Assembly (NCBI GenBank): GCA_030374805.1
Contig: JARGSG010000038.1
Coordinates: 1 to 64,000 of the forward strand
DNA length: 64,000 nucleotides
DNA from: Gracilaria gracilis
Lineage: Eukaryota > Rhodophyta > Florideophyceae > Gracilariales > Gracilariaceae
Direction of reading: 5' to 3'
Each line of letters starts with the position of its first letter. The stretch's first letter is position 1. A program made the position numbers and the translations under genes. Of the stretch, positions 34,357-45,089 are shown in pieces. The notes under the pieces are model-generated. The model did not search any database and was not told where the DNA came from. It saw only the letters and a program-made list of their open reading frames with translations.

Positions 34357-37058
34357 TTAGTAGCCCGCCTCTTTCCTACCATCAACTTCTGTCCCTTCCC
34401 TGCGTTCTGCCCGGTGCGCCACCAACCGGCCGAAACTCGCGTCCTCCGGTCGACAGGCCGCTATGTAACAATCAAGAACTGCACCTAGTCTCCGTGTTAG
34501 TTTTGCCATAAAATAGTCCTCCCTCACAGCTAGGTATATCTTCTCCCTCGATGGTACCCACAGCCCAATTGTCACAGTTCTCCCAGAGTTTCCCGACACA
34601 CACCTCGGATCTCCATTCACAAACCCATCGTTCTCAATCTCCTCGGCATGCTCCTCCTGTAGCAATTGCCAGGCTACTCCCAGTATTCCTTCAACAGCCC
34701 TAGGTAGATACTTCTTATACAAAGTAGAGAACAAAAGCTGTCTTTGCCCTCGACGTCCCACAACCTCGTTCATAGTTTTCACCACACAGGCAATCCAGGC
34801 GTCAAGTCTCGCAAGGTTCATCACTGTCCCATTCAAGTACTGCCGTTCACCGTTACTTTTCCTCTCCACCAGTTTTCCCATATACTCCTCCAACACTGCC
34901 ACCGCCATCCCATTCTTGAAGTACATATCTTCATCATCAACCTCCCATGGTGGCCCAACCGCACGAGACCTGTAATATGCAAGGTCTTCGAACCCGCTCG
35001 TTCTCCACGCACACAACTCATTCCCCCCGCCCTCCTTCCTTCCCATCAGCTTCTCGCGCGCCTCCCCCATCTGCTGCTTTAGCTCTTCCCATAGCCCAGT
35101 CCCCTCAGTAGGTTTCGCAAGTTTCGCAATCAAGTCATATTCAAGGATGGAGAACAACTTGTCGCGAGCCACCCGCTTCCGCACCCCAATCACATCGCTT
35201 AATGTCTGCTTCACCCACTGCCTCAGACACTTGTCTGCACTCACATTATCCACATACTCCTGTTTCCTTCCCGCTTCTCGTATCGTCTCCCAAGTATCTC
35301 CCATTATTTCGGTCTCCACCACATACTTCAACAGCACATCACTTCCTCCCTCCGTTGATGGCGTATACGCCCTGATCTCATATGCCACTTGATACGGGCA
35401 CCGAAGTACCATCTCCTTCTCCCCAACCACAAATATGCTGCCCTCCCTACTTTCTCCCACCGTCTCACTCCTGTTCTTCCAGCTCGTACCAACGTTCTCC
35501 GTGTCAAAACAGAGTTCTGACGCCTCCAACTTCGCATAGTGGAAAACTTATCATATATAGCCCTTGCGAATCCGTAAAAACATTCTGGTACCTCTATAAC
35601 ATGTTTTCGACGCCTCTTCATTTCCTTCCCCCACCCCCTTCGCTTCCTACCCTTCACAGCCTCCCTTAAACTTTCAATCAACACATTTTGCTGCTTCAGC
35701 TCTTCCCTCACCCGTTCCATTTCTTTCTGCGTGAGCTTCAAACTCACCATCATAGTATAGTGATCCTCCTTCATATTTCCCAGCTTTCCTTTCAACGAAT
35801 TCACCCCCTCAGCCAGTGCAGACCTTGGCAACAGGCGTAAGTTTTCTTCATCTCCTTCTGGTATTCCTGTAGTTCCCATTTCTTTTGCTCCGTTCCTCTC
35901 TCCACGATCCCCAGATTCGTCGACTCCTGCTTCATGCACATCGTCCTCAATCCGAACGGCATTATGCCTCACACGTATTTTTTCAGGCGTTCGTACCGCG
36001 GTTTCTACCAAGTTCCCTCCAGTTCTATGCCTGTTTCCGACAATGACATATTCTCCTTCGAATACCCTCCCATCCACTGGTATATTGTCTTTCACATTTT
36101 CAATCACTGATCCACCACTGCTACGTCCTACAACTTTCCCGGGCAAATTGTCTCGTAGCCATTCCATCCTCTCCACATTGGCGTGGCTCCCCATTCTATC
36201 GCCCACACGCCCAATTCGCCTCCCACTGTCCTCTGCGTTTCCATGCTTCCTCATATGCCTCATACCCCCCATTTCTTCTTCCTCTCGCATCGCAGTATGT
36301 CGCGGTCCACCAGTTCTTTCTCTGCCTTCCATTCGATGCCTCCTAACATCAACCACAACCTCCATGCCCTCGTTCCTCGCCTCCTGAACGCTTCCTCCTA
36401 CTTCTCTTTCGCGACCCCTCCCCTCCCGAACGCCAACACCAGCCACTCTCTCTCCCTTTTTCCCTCGAACACCATGGCTAACTATCCCACTAGTGCTTCT
36501 TGATATCGTCCTCCCCTCTCCCTCACTGCGACACTCCCTCCCCTTCTCTATGACATCTCGACACTCGCCTTCTTCTACAACTTGCGTGGAGTAATCGCCC
36601 CTTCGCCGCCCACCTCTATCCCTACCGCCCCGCGCATCATCCCGCTGTCTTCCTCCCAACCCTCCCATGCTTTCCCCTCCTCTATTTCCCATCTCATGTG
36701 AAAGCAGAGTAGCTTGTGTTACCAAAGCACTTGCCGTTCGCTCGGTTCGCTCCGTTTGCTCGGTGGGCTCGGTGGGCTCGGTTCGCTCGGTTTGCTCCAA
36801 ATGTCGGCCTCGATCACGGGTCCCCGTGTTCTTCCTACCTTTCCCACGTAATCCGCTTCGAGGAGCGCGCGAACTATGCCCAATACCGCCCTCGCCATTT
36901 TCCACATCGCCGATTCGAGGCGCATGCGTTGTACTACCCAAGCCATCCTCGCGACCCCGACCTACCACCTCTGCACGCCTTCGCCCTTTTGACGCGCGCC
37001 GGCTTACATCCTCCGCATTCGCAATCGCATTCGCACTTCTCGTTTTACGTTTCCTCAT
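34357..37058 (-). pseudogene. Charged coiled-coil cargo protein, about 890 residues, one frameshift
   Basis: ATG at 37058 (MRKRKTRSANA). The N-terminal 400 residues are low-complexity, rich in Arg, Gly and Glu, and include a TEP/TER triplet run. A coiled-coil-like helix follows (KLTQKEMERVREELKQQN, about 35700), then a basic patch and VIEVPECFYGFARAIYDKFS. At about 35530-35560 the frame shifts; the next frame has no ATG at its start and continues as a globular helical domain of 390 residues to 34357. This indicates one gene with one indel. The globular part (for example QWVKQTLSDVIGVRKRVARD) is unrecognised. A structural or nucleic-acid-binding role is a guess from composition. Confidence 0.5.
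36739..36798 (-). repeat. 9-bp tandem repeat encoding TEP/TER triplets
   Basis: About seven copies of a GCTCGGTTC-like unit inside the charged coiled-coil gene, read on the minus strand as repeats of Thr-Glu-Pro/Arg/Gln. This is a slippage-prone minisatellite within coding sequence. Confidence 0.7.
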
Positions 37059-37649
37059 GTGGAATCGGAAGACGACGATGCGCCCGGCGGTGCGCTCTAG
37101 ATGTCGTCGCCGTTCGCCGCAAGACGTGTTCGCCGCTCGACGTGATAGCACGTCTCCCGTGAAACGCACACCTCCACTCGACGTGTGGTAGAAATATCGC
37201 ACCGTTTTAGTACTTTTCGGAAACACTTTTCGAAAATTGGCACGGAAATTGTCCTTCCTGTACGAAACCTCACTGCCAAAAACTGTTACACTTTCACATG
37301 ATATCACATGTACTCCGTATCTTCTATTCTATGTACTTTAACGTCAACCCACTCCCCGGAATCCTATCCCCATTTTTTTCACGTCACTGGATGTTAAAAG
37401 TGACGACACCCATTCACTTGGGGGAGTTCTCGTCCTCCTTTGTGGAACACGAGAGTTAGAGAGAAAGCATGTACACAATTTGATTTTACACATACTAGGG
37501 TACACCTTTTGGTTCTATAAGTCATAAATCAATTGAGCTCTATTCGATTACTATAGGATTCGAAGACGTACCCCATGTGTACTCCATTCCATAATCTGCA
37601 AACAACTCTTCTCCTACTTCTACAACCCGAAGTGCCCGAACGGAAGCAT

Positions 37650-40088
37650 TCAGTATTCTCTTAATTGAAGTGGAGTTCGCCCAGTTCCTGGGGTTCGAAT
37701 CACGGCCATATTGGCAGTCCGTCGCTGCTTCAAGCCATCCTCCACTGCATCCCTATCTTTATCCCCTTCCATATATGTTGGGTCGTTAATTGTTCCACCC
37801 AACGAAAATGGAGCGAGGACATTCCATACAGTGATTGTAGGTACTTCTCGTCTCCTTTCCGGGAGTTTCCGGACTACCTCGCCCCGCAGGCTAACATCCA
37901 TCGCATAAGTTCGAAAACGTGCGGCGGTGGCTCCCAACAACACTTCCTCATACTTCTTGTGTACCTCCTTCCTTTTCGTTAAGTCATGGTACACTAGACG
38001 TCCGTAAGAGAAACATATCCCTTCGTTCTTCATGAAACGGCGCGTAGTAAACACTCCCACTCCTGCGTCATGGTGACGAATCGACGACTTCCCAATGCGA
38101 CAACCACACATAGTGGCCTCCAGTGCCAACATCGCGTTCCAATCCAGGAGACCCATCTTCACTTGCAACTTTTTCGGCCACTCATGCAGCGGTTTGCGCC
38201 TGCCAATCATGGCCATGCCCTCCTCCAGCCACATCGATGCCAGGAAGTCTACAATATACGGTGGGAACTTTTGATACTGTCGGAAGCCGGATGGAGCCTT
38301 CCATGATCGTGAAGGACGAGCGTTCCACTTCGGAAATAAGTCCATCACGCGATTCACAGAGTTTCGGACCTCCTGCGTAATTTGAATATCCGTCTCATTA
38401 TCGCGCATGCACATCGCGAACTGAACAATGGGCGCATGCCTAGTATGCGCAAAACAGTCAGGGTTCGGCTCACAACCAATAAACTTCCGATGACGTTGTA
38501 ACTACATGCATGCCATGGCAGTCGAAAAAGTTCCCACGAACAAGTCCACCACTGTATCACCTGGCTGCGAAAATCTGCTGATCAGCTCCCTCAACAACGC
38601 GCGAGGTTTTTGTTTCGACCTCACCTTTTGCAACATGTAGCCCCCACCCTCCTTCTTTCTTTTCCATTGAAGAGTCTCCCCATTGGACATGGGCGGTACC
38701 TGGTCAATAACACTGTGGTACCCTGGATACTTCGACTGCACGTAGTTGAAATTCTCATAGTTCACCATCGCATGCTGCTATGCATAAGCGACGCCACTTC
38801 GAACACCATTTATCGCATACTCCATGGCAGGGAGCAAGGAGCAGGACCTGCGTCCCGGGTTTCGCATGGGGTTGCCTTGCGACCGTATAAAATGATTTGG
38901 GACCTGGTCCACAACAAACGATCGCCTCGGAACCCCTTGCTCGTCCTTTGCTCCAATAAGGGAAAGCACCCTCGTCCACTGGTTCACCTGTTCCAATGCA
39001 CAGAAGATAACGAAATGACCCCCCTGACGTAGCAGCCTTGATATAAGCTTTGCCGCCTTCTTCCTATGCTCAGCGCTCAGCATATCGTACCAACTGTTCT
39101 CCCGGTTCTTATCGGCCCTTATGTTGTATGTTGGGTCCATAAGAACCAGTTGAACTTTCCCCAATGGAGGGATTTCGCTGTTTCGCAGAGTCTCGTCCAT
39201 TTCCACCATATCCTCGAACCCGCAATTATACATTCGAAAGTATTTCTCCATCTCCACTTCACAACGTTGGAATGCCATTCTATCGTCCAACGAGGAAATG
39301 GCAGGAGGAGGCTGTATGTCAGCGTCGGACGACTGCTCACCAACATCTTCATACCCACTCTCACCCACTACATCCATTCCACTTCCGCCATCTCCATCCC
39401 CTCCTTTTTTCCCCTCCGAAGGATTCCCCCTTTTCAACTGCTCATCGTCATCGTCATGAATTTCGATGGCAGGCCCCGGTTTCGATATCGGCGTGAGAGC
39501 TTTATCAGGGACCCTGAGTGTTTCTTTGATTTTCAGAGGGATTATTGTCCCCAAGATGGAGGACATAAGCAAGTTAGAGAAACAATCAAATCTCTGAGCA
39601 AACGCTCTTGACGGGTCCCTGTGAAACGTCTTTAGAACGACCCATCGTCCAGGTTCTGAACTTGGGTACAACTGCTCGTTCACAACAACCTTTTTCAGGT
39701 CAGAAATGAACTCCTTTGCATTCGTTCGGAGGGCCACATCAATGTTCTCCGGAAGATTCCATGCCCACGGTTGGATTTCGTCTTCCAGAAGAGTTTGCCT
39801 GTTGCTCGGTAGCAAGCGATGGTCGTTGTCCTTGTGCAGGAACCCCTCGGAACGCGTTTCAATGGGTTTAAACTGCATGTCGTCGTACACGAGCAGTAGA
39901 AAAGGGAAAACCATGACCTCCGCGCTAGGGAATCCCAGAAATTGGAAGAAACAATCCCAGGCCTTTGTTACCAGCTGCACACCAAAACCCGCACGCTGAG
40001 CTTGGAGATTCTGCGATATTTGCACATTCCCAAAAGAGGAGGAATATCCCCTCCCCCTCTTACGCCTCTTATGGCCCCGAAGGCACTT
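37650..40088 (-). pseudogene. DNA amino-methyltransferase (motif IV then I) in frame with a SET-like domain
   Basis: One leftward frame stays open from 40088 to 37650 except for two TAG codons (38778-38780 and 38502-38504). The catalytic motif IV, LVLMDPTYNIR (a DPPY variant), starts at 39137. The SAM-binding motif I (VVDLFVGTFSTAMA) lies at 38552-38505, followed by RHRKFIGCEPNP. Motif IV before motif I is the permuted order of beta/CcrM-like N6-adenine or N4-cytosine DNA methyltransferases. After it come AGVGVFTTRRF (about 38066) and INDPTY...ANMAV (about 37790-37700), resembling the first and the NHS-like motifs of SET lysine methyltransferases. The expected final SET motif is missing or altered. 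The N-terminal 280 residues are unknown. No ATG lies near the frame start, so the true 5' exon may be elsewhere. Confidence 0.68.
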
Positions 40089-40130
40089 TTACATAAGTAC
40101 GTTTTGAATAAGGGAAAGAAAGAGAACTCT

Positions 40131-40661
40131 CTAGAAATGTGTAGCGATGCTCGTACCGAAAGGAGGAACTATCCGGCCCACACGCCTGGGAGCTATACTC
40201 ATGGACTTGAAGAATTCGGTTAACGTCACATTCTTCGGTATTCCTTGAAAGTTCACTCTGGTATAAGCATTCCAGAAATCCCTCACACGCCTGTCTTTGT
40301 TTCCGTCCATGATTTCAAGCAACTTCGTCGACAGATACAGCTGACGGTACGAACCCTTTTGGCACACAGCCTTGAGCTCATCGTCGCTGTATGACGGGTG
40401 AGTGGGTCCGAGAAGGATATAGAAGTACTTCTTGGCAACGTCGAGGACAGTGCGATTCTTGATGATATATTGAACGAATTCGCTGTGTCCCACTTTCCTA
40501 GGTTCGTCTTCCTCTCGCATCGTCGACGCATAGTGATCACGGATGGCGAGACACGTGGTGAGAAGCTCCTCCACAGAACCGAACATTTTTCCAACCTTCA
40601 TGTCGGATGTCGGAGGTGCCGGTGACGGTGACTTAGACCTGGATGTGGTTGCGGCAGCCAT
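40131..40661 (-). CDS. Small helical cargo protein upstream of the methyltransferase
   Basis: ATG at 40661 (MAAATTSRSKSPSP) gives 176 residues with a Ser/Pro-rich start, then helical sequence (VEELLTTCLAIRDHYAS, VLDVAKKYFYILLG). It ends with TAG at 40131, in the same frame as the methyltransferase but separated from it by that TAG and a TAA at 40089-40091. It may be a separate gene, or the N-terminal exon of the methyltransferase-SET protein with an intron over the stops. No domain is recognised. Confidence 0.45.
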   Translation of the reverse strand: MAAATTSRSKSPSPAPPTSDMKVGKMFGSVEELLTTCLAIRDHYASTMREEDEPRKVGHSEFVQYIIKNRTVLDVAKKYFYILLGPTHPSYSDDELKAVCQKGSYRQLYLSTKLLEIMDGNKDRRVRDFWNAYTRVNFQGIPKNVTLTEFFKSMSIAPRRVGRIVPPFGTSIATHF

Positions 40662-41042
40662 TTTAAACAATAACGGGGGGCTGTATTATGAATACGGAAG
40701 GAGAACCGAAGCGGGCGTGAGAAAACAGATGATTGACGTCGGCAGCGGAGGGCGAGGGCAAACGGACGGAAGCTGACGAGAGACGGCAGCGAACGAAAGA
40801 TGAGTGCGGATGGTAGACCGGAGCGGACGGCAGATGGCTGCGGAATTAGCGATGTGAAGGAGGAGTTCAGACGCCAAAACGGTACCAGAACTCTAAAGTA
40901 GAGGAGTAGAAGGGAATTGGGCGATGTTAGGGGGGCTTATGCGTTGATAAACAGTTATAAGAGAAGGCAGGGATGGGAGGGGGGTGCGGTAATTCCTAGA
41001 TATGGAAGTACAGGCGAAGTTATAACTTACGGCTCTCCGGAC

Positions 41043-41108
41043 AGCGGTCCGTGGTGCAGGGGCGCTCCATCACGGCTCTGATGAAGTGCCACTCGAGCTC
41101 GGTCCGCT
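41043..41108. repeat. Degenerate GGACAGCGGTCC hairpin (family 1)
   Basis: Two 30-base arms around a 6-base loop (CGGCTC), with several mismatches. The start AGCGGTCCG and the arm end CATCA match the better hairpins at 42104 and 42290, so this is an older copy. Confidence 0.6.
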
Positions 41109-41590
41109 TTCCAGGCGCCGTGGGAGAAAAAGTAAAACAAAACTAATTTACACCTGGACAGCGGCTCCCTCGCGACTGGCGCTTGTTTGGAATGTGACGC
41201 CGCGTGTACTTAAGCACCTTCGCTCTCCTGCGAACTGCCTCGGTTAGTACAACGCTCTGTACCTCCCCGTTACGGTTTCCGTGGATCTCTTCTTCTCCTG
41301 TTACAACCAAGTGATCCTCTCGGTTGTGACAGAAGAAAAAAAGATCGCGAGAAACTGTATAAGGGAGGTGCTTTTTCCGTCCTTGTTATGTTGCGCGGAC
41401 GTAATGGCACACAAGGTACGTTCGAAAATCTTGTTCGTTTTCTGTGAATCGTACTAACTGGCGTACTCTTTTATTTCCCATGCTATTGCGTATTCAAGCC
41501 AGAGGCGCCGGACACAGTGTATGCCACTTCTGCATCCTTGCTTTACTGAGAACATTCGGAAGTGCTTGAGCTGGCCGTGATGATCGAGTA

Positions 41591-41622
41591 CGATTATTTG
41601 AGTTGTTCAACTCATGTAATCG
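41591..41622. repeat. CGATTA...TAATCG palindrome, copy 1 (family 2)
   Basis: Imperfect 15-base arms around TT, in a direct repeat that starts at 41557 (CGGAAGTGCTTGAGCT) and recurs 153 bases later. Confidence 0.65.
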
Positions 41623-41743
41623 GCTTTGGCTCTGACAGCCAGCTCAATCACTGTTGGACTGTGGTTGTTCATTAGACCGACTAGATTAGACTGCGTTAGG
41701 TCGAACTATCGGAAGTGGTTGAGCTACCGGTGATGGTGGACTA

Positions 41744-41775
41744 CGATTACATGAGTTGTTCAACTCATGTAATCG
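41744..41775. repeat. CGATTACATGAGTTG palindrome, copy 2 (family 2)
   Basis: Perfect 15-base arms around TT. It lies in the second direct-repeat unit, which starts at 41710 (CGGAAGTGGTTGAGCT). Confidence 0.8.
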
Positions 41776-42103
41776 TGTTTTGCAATTACTGATATTTCAA
41801 TCACTGAAGAAGAATAGTCTCCAATATAGTCACTAGAAGAATCTCGTGGCCAGTGATGAGATCTTCTTCTCCTGCAACCACATAATGCTCGTGGTTGTCG
41901 CAAAAGGGGTATTCATTATCGGTCACGACCTTGGGCGCTACAGGAAAATCTACATCATATAAAGTTAGAAAAGATAGTCGGTAGAACTACCTTCTTCGAT
42001 TTGATAGCATGTAAAGTTTCTGATATAGAGCCTATTCTGCCATATCGATGCGTGGACAGCGGCCCGAGGTGTCGTTCAGCTTCATCGGCCACGGCGCGTG
42101 GAC

Positions 42104-42169
42104 AGCGGTCCGGGGTGGAGTGGCGCTTCATCACGGCACTGATGAAGCGCCACTCCACCCCGGACCGCT
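42104..42169. repeat. Perfect 30-bp hairpin, 6-base loop (family 1)
   Basis: Arm 42104-42133 (starts AGCGGTCCGGGG, ends TTCATCA), loop CGGCAC, and an exact reverse-complement arm at 42140-42169. Single-arm copies of the same motif surround it (about 42050 and 42190). Confidence 0.9.
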
Positions 42170-42289
42170 CTCTGGAAAATTATTTTTTTTTGCCGTGGAC
42201 AGCCGTCCGGGGTAACGTCTAACTTCTTGCGCCACAGCACGTGGACATCCGTCCGAGGTGTCGTCCAACTTCATCGGCCACTGCGCATG

Positions 42290-42361
42290 GACAGCGGTCC
42301 GGGGTGGTGTGGTGCTTCATCAGGGCACTGATGAAGTGCCACACCACCCCGGACCGCTGTC
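42290..42361. repeat. Near-perfect 33-bp hairpin, 6-base loop (family 1)
   Basis: Arms 42290-42322 and 42329-42361 differ at two adjacent positions. The loop is GGGCAC. It shares the AGCGGTCCGGGGTGG core with the hairpin at 42104 but differs in mid-arm, with matching changes on both arms. Confidence 0.9.
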
Positions 42362-42668
42362 TATGCCGAAAACTTAACGGACGCAATTCATTTTATTTTT
42401 CCTTCAAAACTAGGTGCCTTTATTTTATAGCTACACGTACGTGGTAGTTATGACGATCATTTAACTTTCTGAATAAAGCGACGGTGATTTCTAAAACGTG
42501 AAATACGGAACCCCTTGAGTTCAATCCTATATTGAGCGGGCGCAGTGTTCGGTCAGGACGTGAAGGCAACGAACTTGATTGAGAAGGGTACGTCCACTAT
42601 ACGTTCTCGCGAGCATTCTCGACGGTCGTAATCCGCGTTTCGAATTGGTTGAACCCTTTTTATCCAAC

Positions 42669-44066
42669 ATGGCGCCTCTGAAATATGAAAGAAGGCGGGA
42701 GTCAGCGCGATCGAAGAGGAACAGCGAGGGTTCAGAAATGGCGCCTTTTACGCGAGGAAGAAAAAAGGCGAAGGTCTCCACGCCTTGTAGGCCGACATCG
42801 CGTTCCGAGCGGGGAACACCACGCGCGATGAAGAAGAAGACGAGTACTCCCGCGCCACATAAGGTAAAAGGTGGCGACTCTGTATCTTTGTTCATCAGCC
42901 TTGGAAAGGACAAGAACAGGGTTGAAGTTGGTACTACGGAAGTACTTGGCGTGGGGCCTGCTTGTGGTACCGGGAAGGGGCTCTTCCGTTCGCTGCATGG
43001 CCGTCTTCTAAGCGCCACTGCCTTAGAGGGTGAGGATTCGGTGGTTATCTGGAGGACGAATATTTCAAGTCACATAGACGCGAAGTACCCTTACCGTTTC
43101 CAAGGTTCGGAGGAACCCCCGAGTAAGCTCGCCCAATTGTTATCGGCTGGGTTGTATGCCTGGGATACGTCGATGATGGCCTCAATTGAGATTACGCACA
43201 GTCCCACTTCGCACCCCACTCCGCACCCTGGGGCCGGGAAGTCGTCCACGTCTCAGCCTGAGAGTGAAGATGTTGAGGAGGTCAAAAAATCGGCTGAGCA
43301 TTCCTCTGAAACCGCCAAACTGCAATCTCCACCAACGAGAGGAAGAGGACGAGGAGGTTTTAAAGGGATGGAGAAACCAGTGGGAGCAATTGAGAGGGTT
43401 AACATCGTGGATGACTCCGATGACGATGTTGTGGAGGTAATTGGGACTAGTAAGGCTTCCCTGGGTGGACCGGAGGGGTATTTGTTCGATGAAGGAGATA
43501 GAGTTCCGTCGGATGAGGTGAACACCACGCTGCCACTACCGAAGATATCCCTCGCCGACTTTGTTCAGCAGCGGTTGACGACGGATATTGAGATGATTGA
43601 AATCCCGAAGAAGATGGTTCCCAGTGTGAACCCGTCGCGCAAGGAGGCCACGAAGATGAAGTGCCGCAACTTTGGTGGGCTTCTCTCCGCCGGTACGATT
43701 GACGTTACACTTGTAGCCGATTTGGATGCGAGTGACATCGTTGACGGGAGACTTGTGCTGCCTGTAACACGTATAGACGGATATCACCGATTTCTTGTGT
43801 TACAGGACCTGCGTGAGGAAGGAGGGAAGTGGGAGGATATAGTGAAGTCTCTGGATGTAGTGTTATGGAGGAGGAAGGATGGTAATCCGATGGTCATGAA
43901 TGAAGTGCTAGGACTTGGCAATCTCCAGAACGAGATGAGCTCCAATGTTCTGAAGATGTCTTTCGCAGAGAAGCTTCACAGCACGGTGTGGTTCGTTGAA
44001 AACATTATTGACGAAGGAGGAGTGGATGTGAGGAAGGTGACGCCGAAACAGATAGCGGGGCGTTGA
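42669..44066 (+). CDS. Nuclear-type cargo protein with ParB-like motif
   Basis: ATG at 42669 (CCAACATGG context), MAPLKYERRRESARSKR. Basic stretches (RGRKKAK, MKKKT) suggest nuclear import. The middle is disordered and acidic, with VNIVDDSDDDVVEVIG resembling a SUMO-interacting motif. Near the C-terminus VLPVTRIDGYHRFLVLQDL (about 43755-43815) matches the DGxHR core of ParB/sulfiredoxin-like domains, followed by helical sequence. The TGA at 44064 overlaps the next frame, which continues in phase-shifted form with similar composition, so the two may once have been one gene. ParB-like domains bind nucleotides and often DNA. A DNA-binding or segregation-like role is a weak inference. Confidence 0.5.
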   Translation: MAPLKYERRRESARSKRNSEGSEMAPFTRGRKKAKVSTPCRPTSRSERGTPRAMKKKTSTPAPHKVKGGDSVSLFISLGKDKNRVEVGTTEVLGVGPACGTGKGLFRSLHGRLLSATALEGEDSVVIWRTNISSHIDAKYPYRFQGSEEPPSKLAQLLSAGLYAWDTSMMASIEITHSPTSHPTPHPGAGKSSTSQPESEDVEEVKKSAEHSSETAKLQSPPTRGRGRGGFKGMEKPVGAIERVNIVDDSDDDVVEVIGTSKASLGGPEGYLFDEGDRVPSDEVNTTLPLPKISLADFVQQRLTTDIEMIEIPKKMVPSVNPSRKEATKMKCRNFGGLLSAGTIDVTLVADLDASDIVDGRLVLPVTRIDGYHRFLVLQDLREEGGKWEDIVKSLDVVLWRRKDGNPMVMNEVLGLGNLQNEMSSNVLKMSFAEKLHSTVWFVENIIDEGGVDVRKVTPKQIAGR

Positions 44067-44095
44067 AAAGAAGTGCGATTATTTGGGACTATAGT

Positions 44096-45088
44096 ATGCG
44101 TCACTTGAATCGCTATGCGGCACTGGCTCTGAAGTTTGTCCAAAGCGAGGGGCTTCTCCAATTCTTTGAGAAGGTGTGTGAGGAGGGGCCGCCGCTGCCG
44201 CTCACATATGTGTCCAGTGACCTCCTTATGGGACTCGAAGATTGGGAATTCCGTTTCGTCGTCCGTTGCTTGCAATGGCATGTGCGACTGCGAATGTTCT
44301 CTGCAGGGAGGACGGGCCGTTTTGAAGATATGAGGAAGCACTTCTTTCAGTGTGGAATTCGTATGTTTAAGCTTAGCAACATGACTGCCAAGAGGAAAAA
44401 GATGACAGTTGAGGAAGTGATGCAGACGGTTCTCAAGATTGGAGGAAAGGGAGTATCTGTCTTGAAATATCTCGGGAAGCAAACAGCCAAACTGGAGCTC
44501 GCGAGAGCAAAGCATTTGTGGGACGGGATGGTTTCTAGGAGGGTGAAGACTGCAGATAACAAGCTGGAACAACACTTTAAAGTACCGCTGCGAAGTTCAG
44601 AGGAGGAGGAGGTTGTAGAGGAGGGTATTGAAGAGGTTGTGGAACCGGAGAGGACGACCACGGCTCCATCTTCTGAGGTGGAGAACGTTCCCATGGTGGT
44701 GGAAAGCCCTGAACCGGAACCACCGGTGTTAAGACGTAGCACAAGACGTAAGGTGGTTCTGGGTCGCTTGAGAAAAGAGGAAGTTGGACGGGTTGTGGGA
44801 AAGAAAAGGAAAACGAGGAAGAGAACTTCTGTGGTGCTTACTGAAGACGAGGATGAAGATGATGTGCAACCTGCCCCGAAGCGAAGAAGGAAGGGTACGG
44901 TGAACACATCTTCTGTGGACATACCTGTGGAGGTTGTTAAACTGTTCAGGAAAATGACGAGGACTGCATTGAAGAAGTTTTTTAAGGAGCGGAAAATCAA
45001 TGTGATGTCTTCCAGTGAGGGCGAGGAGGGGATTGATAGTGGTGAGAAGGATAGTGGATTTGTTGGGGATGAACCAGGGGGAAGGTGA
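44096..45088 (+). CDS. Basic/acidic cargo protein, probable continuation of the ParB-motif protein
   Basis: First ATG at 44096 (MRHLNRYAALALKFVQ), with open frame back to 44063 overlapping the previous stop. The first 170 residues are helical and end in a Lys/Arg-rich region. A long Glu-rich, then Lys/Arg-rich tail follows, with nuclear-localisation-like runs (KKRKTRKR, PKRRRKG). No domain is recognised. The close overlap with the frames before (44066) and after (45090) suggests one long gene split by small indels, though three short overlapping genes cannot be excluded. Confidence 0.42.
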   Translation: MRHLNRYAALALKFVQSEGLLQFFEKVCEEGPPLPLTYVSSDLLMGLEDWEFRFVVRCLQWHVRLRMFSAGRTGRFEDMRKHFFQCGIRMFKLSNMTAKRKKMTVEEVMQTVLKIGGKGVSVLKYLGKQTAKLELARAKHLWDGMVSRRVKTADNKLEQHFKVPLRSSEEEEVVEEGIEEVVEPERTTTAPSSEVENVPMVVESPEPEPPVLRRSTRRKVVLGRLRKEEVGRVVGKKRKTRKRTSVVLTEDEDEDDVQPAPKRRRKGTVNTSSVDIPVEVVKLFRKMTRTALKKFFKERKINVMSSSEGEEGIDSGEKDSGFVGDEPGGR

Positions 45089-45089
45089 A

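Larger units (their letters stand above)
40662..42668. promoter_or_regulatory. Divergent 2-kb intergenic region with hairpins
   Basis: It separates the leftward gene cluster (34.4-40.7 kb) from the rightward one (42.7-46.6 kb), so both promoters should be here. No protein frame is credible. It holds two families of long inverted repeats, annotated separately. Possible roles are a two-way promoter, a source of hairpin RNA, or a protein-binding array. Confidence 0.5.

Noticed and set aside
41557-42361. CRISPR-like array
   Set aside because: The repeats are palindromic, of two unrelated kinds and unevenly spaced, with no cas genes, in a eukaryotic context.
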